A stretch of 7,085 nucleotides of DNA from Opitutia bacterium (GTDB lineage Bacteria; Verrucomicrobiota; Verrucomicrobiia; Opitutales; Coraliomargaritaceae), in contig DOCS01000178.1 in the NCBI GenBank assembly GCA_003503355.1, positions 1 through 7,085 on the forward strand, given 5' to 3'. Under the pieces are notes generated by a model, which saw nothing but the letters and a program-made list of their open reading frames with translations, had not been told where the DNA came from and made no database searches. Position numbers and translations under genes: made by a program. Below, one piece after another: positions 6,801 to 7,085 of the stretch (positions within the stretch are counted from its first letter, which is position 1; each line of letters begins with the position of its first letter).

Positions 6801-7085
6801 TGTATCGTCATTCAGAGCGACATTTAGCGGATATTCACCAATAAAGACCTCATTCGTTTCACTAAGGGTAGTATTGTTATCTTCCTTCGACTCGGCGATG
6901 TTATCGGAAGCATCAACGAGTACACCCACATAATAAAAATCCCCAGGCAAAACCGCTTCGCTGATATTGGTCGTGACTTCATAGGTAATGCCTCCACCCA
7001 CGGATAGTCCCATGTCTTCGACAAACGCAGCGACTTCATAAATCTCGCCTGGACTCGGATCACGTGAAGGCGCGAGAAAGACAGA
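3837..7085 (-). CDS. Large modular extracellular protein with CARDB-like repeats, C-terminal part (start outside window)
   Basis: The frame is open from the right edge to TAG at 3837-3839, giving 1082 residues (numbered from the edge). A Met at 7011-7013 is internal: the frame reads through it into CARDB-like sequence. CARDB-like units lie at about 1-84, 260-394, 555-700 and, more diverged, 704-866. The first two carry a YYVGV strand followed by an acidic, Asn-rich turn (SKEDNN, SEANN). Two copies of a beta-sandwich module alternate with them. Copy one (about 89-256) has SFKWKVSS, ISGEVDW, YTLRWSY and DAGWVDDF. Copy two (about 396-547) has NFKWRTNS, MSGDSGW and MAYVDVI. The C-terminal region (about 886-1082) has a degenerate DADP...YYALNLP stretch, VQASDDMVIWED and a final FMRLLIEKE, as in many Verrucomicrobiota secreted proteins. 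I see no cysteine in the 1082 residues, and the composition is acidic, which fits an exported surface or matrix protein. It has no enzyme domain, sortase signal or C-terminal membrane anchor in view. Its role may be adhesion or binding, but this is inference. G+C is lower than in the que genes. Confidence 0.85.
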   Translation of the reverse strand, partial: SVFLAPSRDPSPGEIYEVAAFVEDMGLSVGGGITYEVTTNISEAVLPGDFYYVGVLVDASDNIAESKEDNNTTLSETNEVFIGEYPLNVALNDDTLTETLAGDLVAQTWTDGFIPANENNGSPSSPWFGQTAEFAVDSSLRAAARSGPVASGAVSFMETLKVIDVGAEPRFVSFKWKVSSQLDVTEAGIVEDILEFSIREGSSGPFARIAKISGEVDWTAYQYVIEEPGNYTLRWSYTENGDGERGGQDAGWVDDFNAQAPDFSVTGSPAFSINSADFVEINGPVDGVLSPGDSFDLSFTAENLGEGAYANVRGQIRLTKARGVAANLDWNQGNFEDVVLFDGFIPLELNDLTLVIPNSISEAEAYYVGVWLEYSRNIPEDSEANNLVFTDLPVISVDPLVSFADAVDNPTNDWSLIGDGRWFPVSAMVGDPDDIAFDNVDAVSAPDIRIGESAGFEAIIDGPKLMNFKWRTNSLSNVNYMELRINGVAQEREFGANAGDRMRMSGDSGWVEEAILIPSGTQVVAWVFVKNGEEQGFADMAYVDVIDLDAYSADAPDLAILSVDYNGSADPQTGIQQYALERDQFPLTVIVANRGGAVSGAAYGDLDLEVRLSEDIVFDFADEVVGHLGVTEVLESGARLVFSGNIDLPVSIDAKKYYLLVRVSSLDPDFAEIEDPLLPSSGELLSNNNFESRGQDVEILHLPRLVFEMGAAPGVKVYYPKEALYFEWSLINIGLGDISGLQSYTQRIELWRFDEGADFSDLSAAGKVIDLASITESEYLPGVLSRDDISESTLEYKTTLALPRAGVLLEALGETDSLQEDESVDVISKLEKLEGYTFFLVIVRDQVIEQSSNLSIELFSGARFKIAAFPYDTTQPFVAGESTLTTFDEWRAFNEELLVTSGDLSGVLLADLPDADPSVTYPGSGDIEGLFYYALNLPFSTTTRLEDDAVKGAVLERMGTVFVAGIEYQRLTFPIVRGAEDLKYTVQASDDMVIWEDLIVMESPYLDSRGTSFAGYYGAQALTDPTPGSGSLITLQSPALDGQGYMPVVSVVDHNYTATVTVRDYVPFGAGARFMRLLIEKE
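5445..5900 (-). repeat. Beta-sandwich module, copy 2 (diverged), of the large surface protein
   Basis: The same order of elements as in copy 1 is present but eroded. MNFKWRTNS replaces SFKWKVSS, MELRINGVAQ replaces the LEFSI strand, MSGDSGW replaces ISGEVDW, and DMAYVDVI replaces DAGWVDDF. It lies between the second and third CARDB-like units, so the pair repeats as a CARDB plus sandwich block. The divergence indicates an old duplication with little recent homogenisation. Confidence 0.55.
6318..6821 (-). repeat. Beta-sandwich 'GWVD' module, copy 1, of the large surface protein
   Basis: This protein-level repeat unit has the order SFKWKVSS, LEFSI, ISGEVDW, GNYTLRWSY, DAGWVDDF. That order is familiar from secreted proteins of Verrucomicrobiota and Planctomycetes, where the module often reads 'LSFWWKVSS ... 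ISGEVDW ... HTLRWxYxKD ... DAGWVD'. This copy is close to that pattern. It sits between the first and second CARDB-like units. Boundaries are approximate. Confidence 0.65.

Noticed and set aside
6824..7013. Met codon at 7011-7013 as the start of the large minus-strand gene
   Set aside because: The frame continues without a stop through 24 more codons to the window edge, and those residues fit an ongoing CARDB-like unit. The true start is outside the window.
1..7085. CRISPR array, tRNA/rRNA gene, insertion sequence or phage-derived genes
   Set aside because: Reading both strands, I found no regularly spaced repeats, cloverleaf-like sequence, transposase or integrase motifs, or terminal inverted repeats.

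Overview
The window looks like a chromosomal segment of a Verrucomicrobiota bacterium, most likely class Opitutae (Coraliomargarita/Puniceicoccus-like). This is inferred from protein style, not from any search. The clues are a large surface protein alternating CARDB-like domains with a 'GWVD'-type beta-sandwich module and ending in a C-terminal module of the 'SxDLxxW' kind, a short ECF sigma factor paired with a membrane protein of a type I associate with this phylum, and an 'RNNAAVL' variant of the usual QueA 'NDTRVI' segment. Nothing points to a plasmid, phage or transposon.

Positions 1-2200 (+ strand) carry queuosine biosynthesis genes. They are the 3' end of queD (6-carboxytetrahydropterin synthase), a complete queE (7-carboxy-7-deazaguanine synthase, radical SAM) and, after a 163-bp gap, a complete queA (SAM:tRNA ribosyltransferase-isomerase). 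QueD makes 6-carboxytetrahydropterin and QueE contracts its ring to 7-carboxy-7-deazaguanine. Enzymes not in the window (QueC, QueF, Tgt) produce preQ1 and insert it into tRNA, and QueA then adds the epoxycyclopentane ring. Precursor-making and late tRNA-modifying steps are thus side by side.

Positions 2255-3667 (+ strand) form a two-gene unit separated by 3 bp. It has an ECF-type sigma factor and a single-pass membrane protein, probably its anti-sigma partner, whose extracytoplasmic part is cysteine-rich and carries a 30-bp tandem duplication in its linker.

Positions 3837-7085 (- strand, convergent) hold the 3' part of a very large, acidic, apparently cysteine-free repeat protein. The reading frame stays open to the right edge, so its start and any signal peptide lie outside. 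Its G+C is visibly lower than that of the que genes. The 169-bp convergent gap has no convincing gene or terminator.

None of the four visible start codons on the + strand has a recognisable Shine-Dalgarno sequence. The window is mostly conventional. The parts most worth a second look are the modular surface protein, the cysteine-rich anti-sigma candidate with its fresh duplication, and the leaderless-looking start sites. I see no evidence of a new defence or mobile system.
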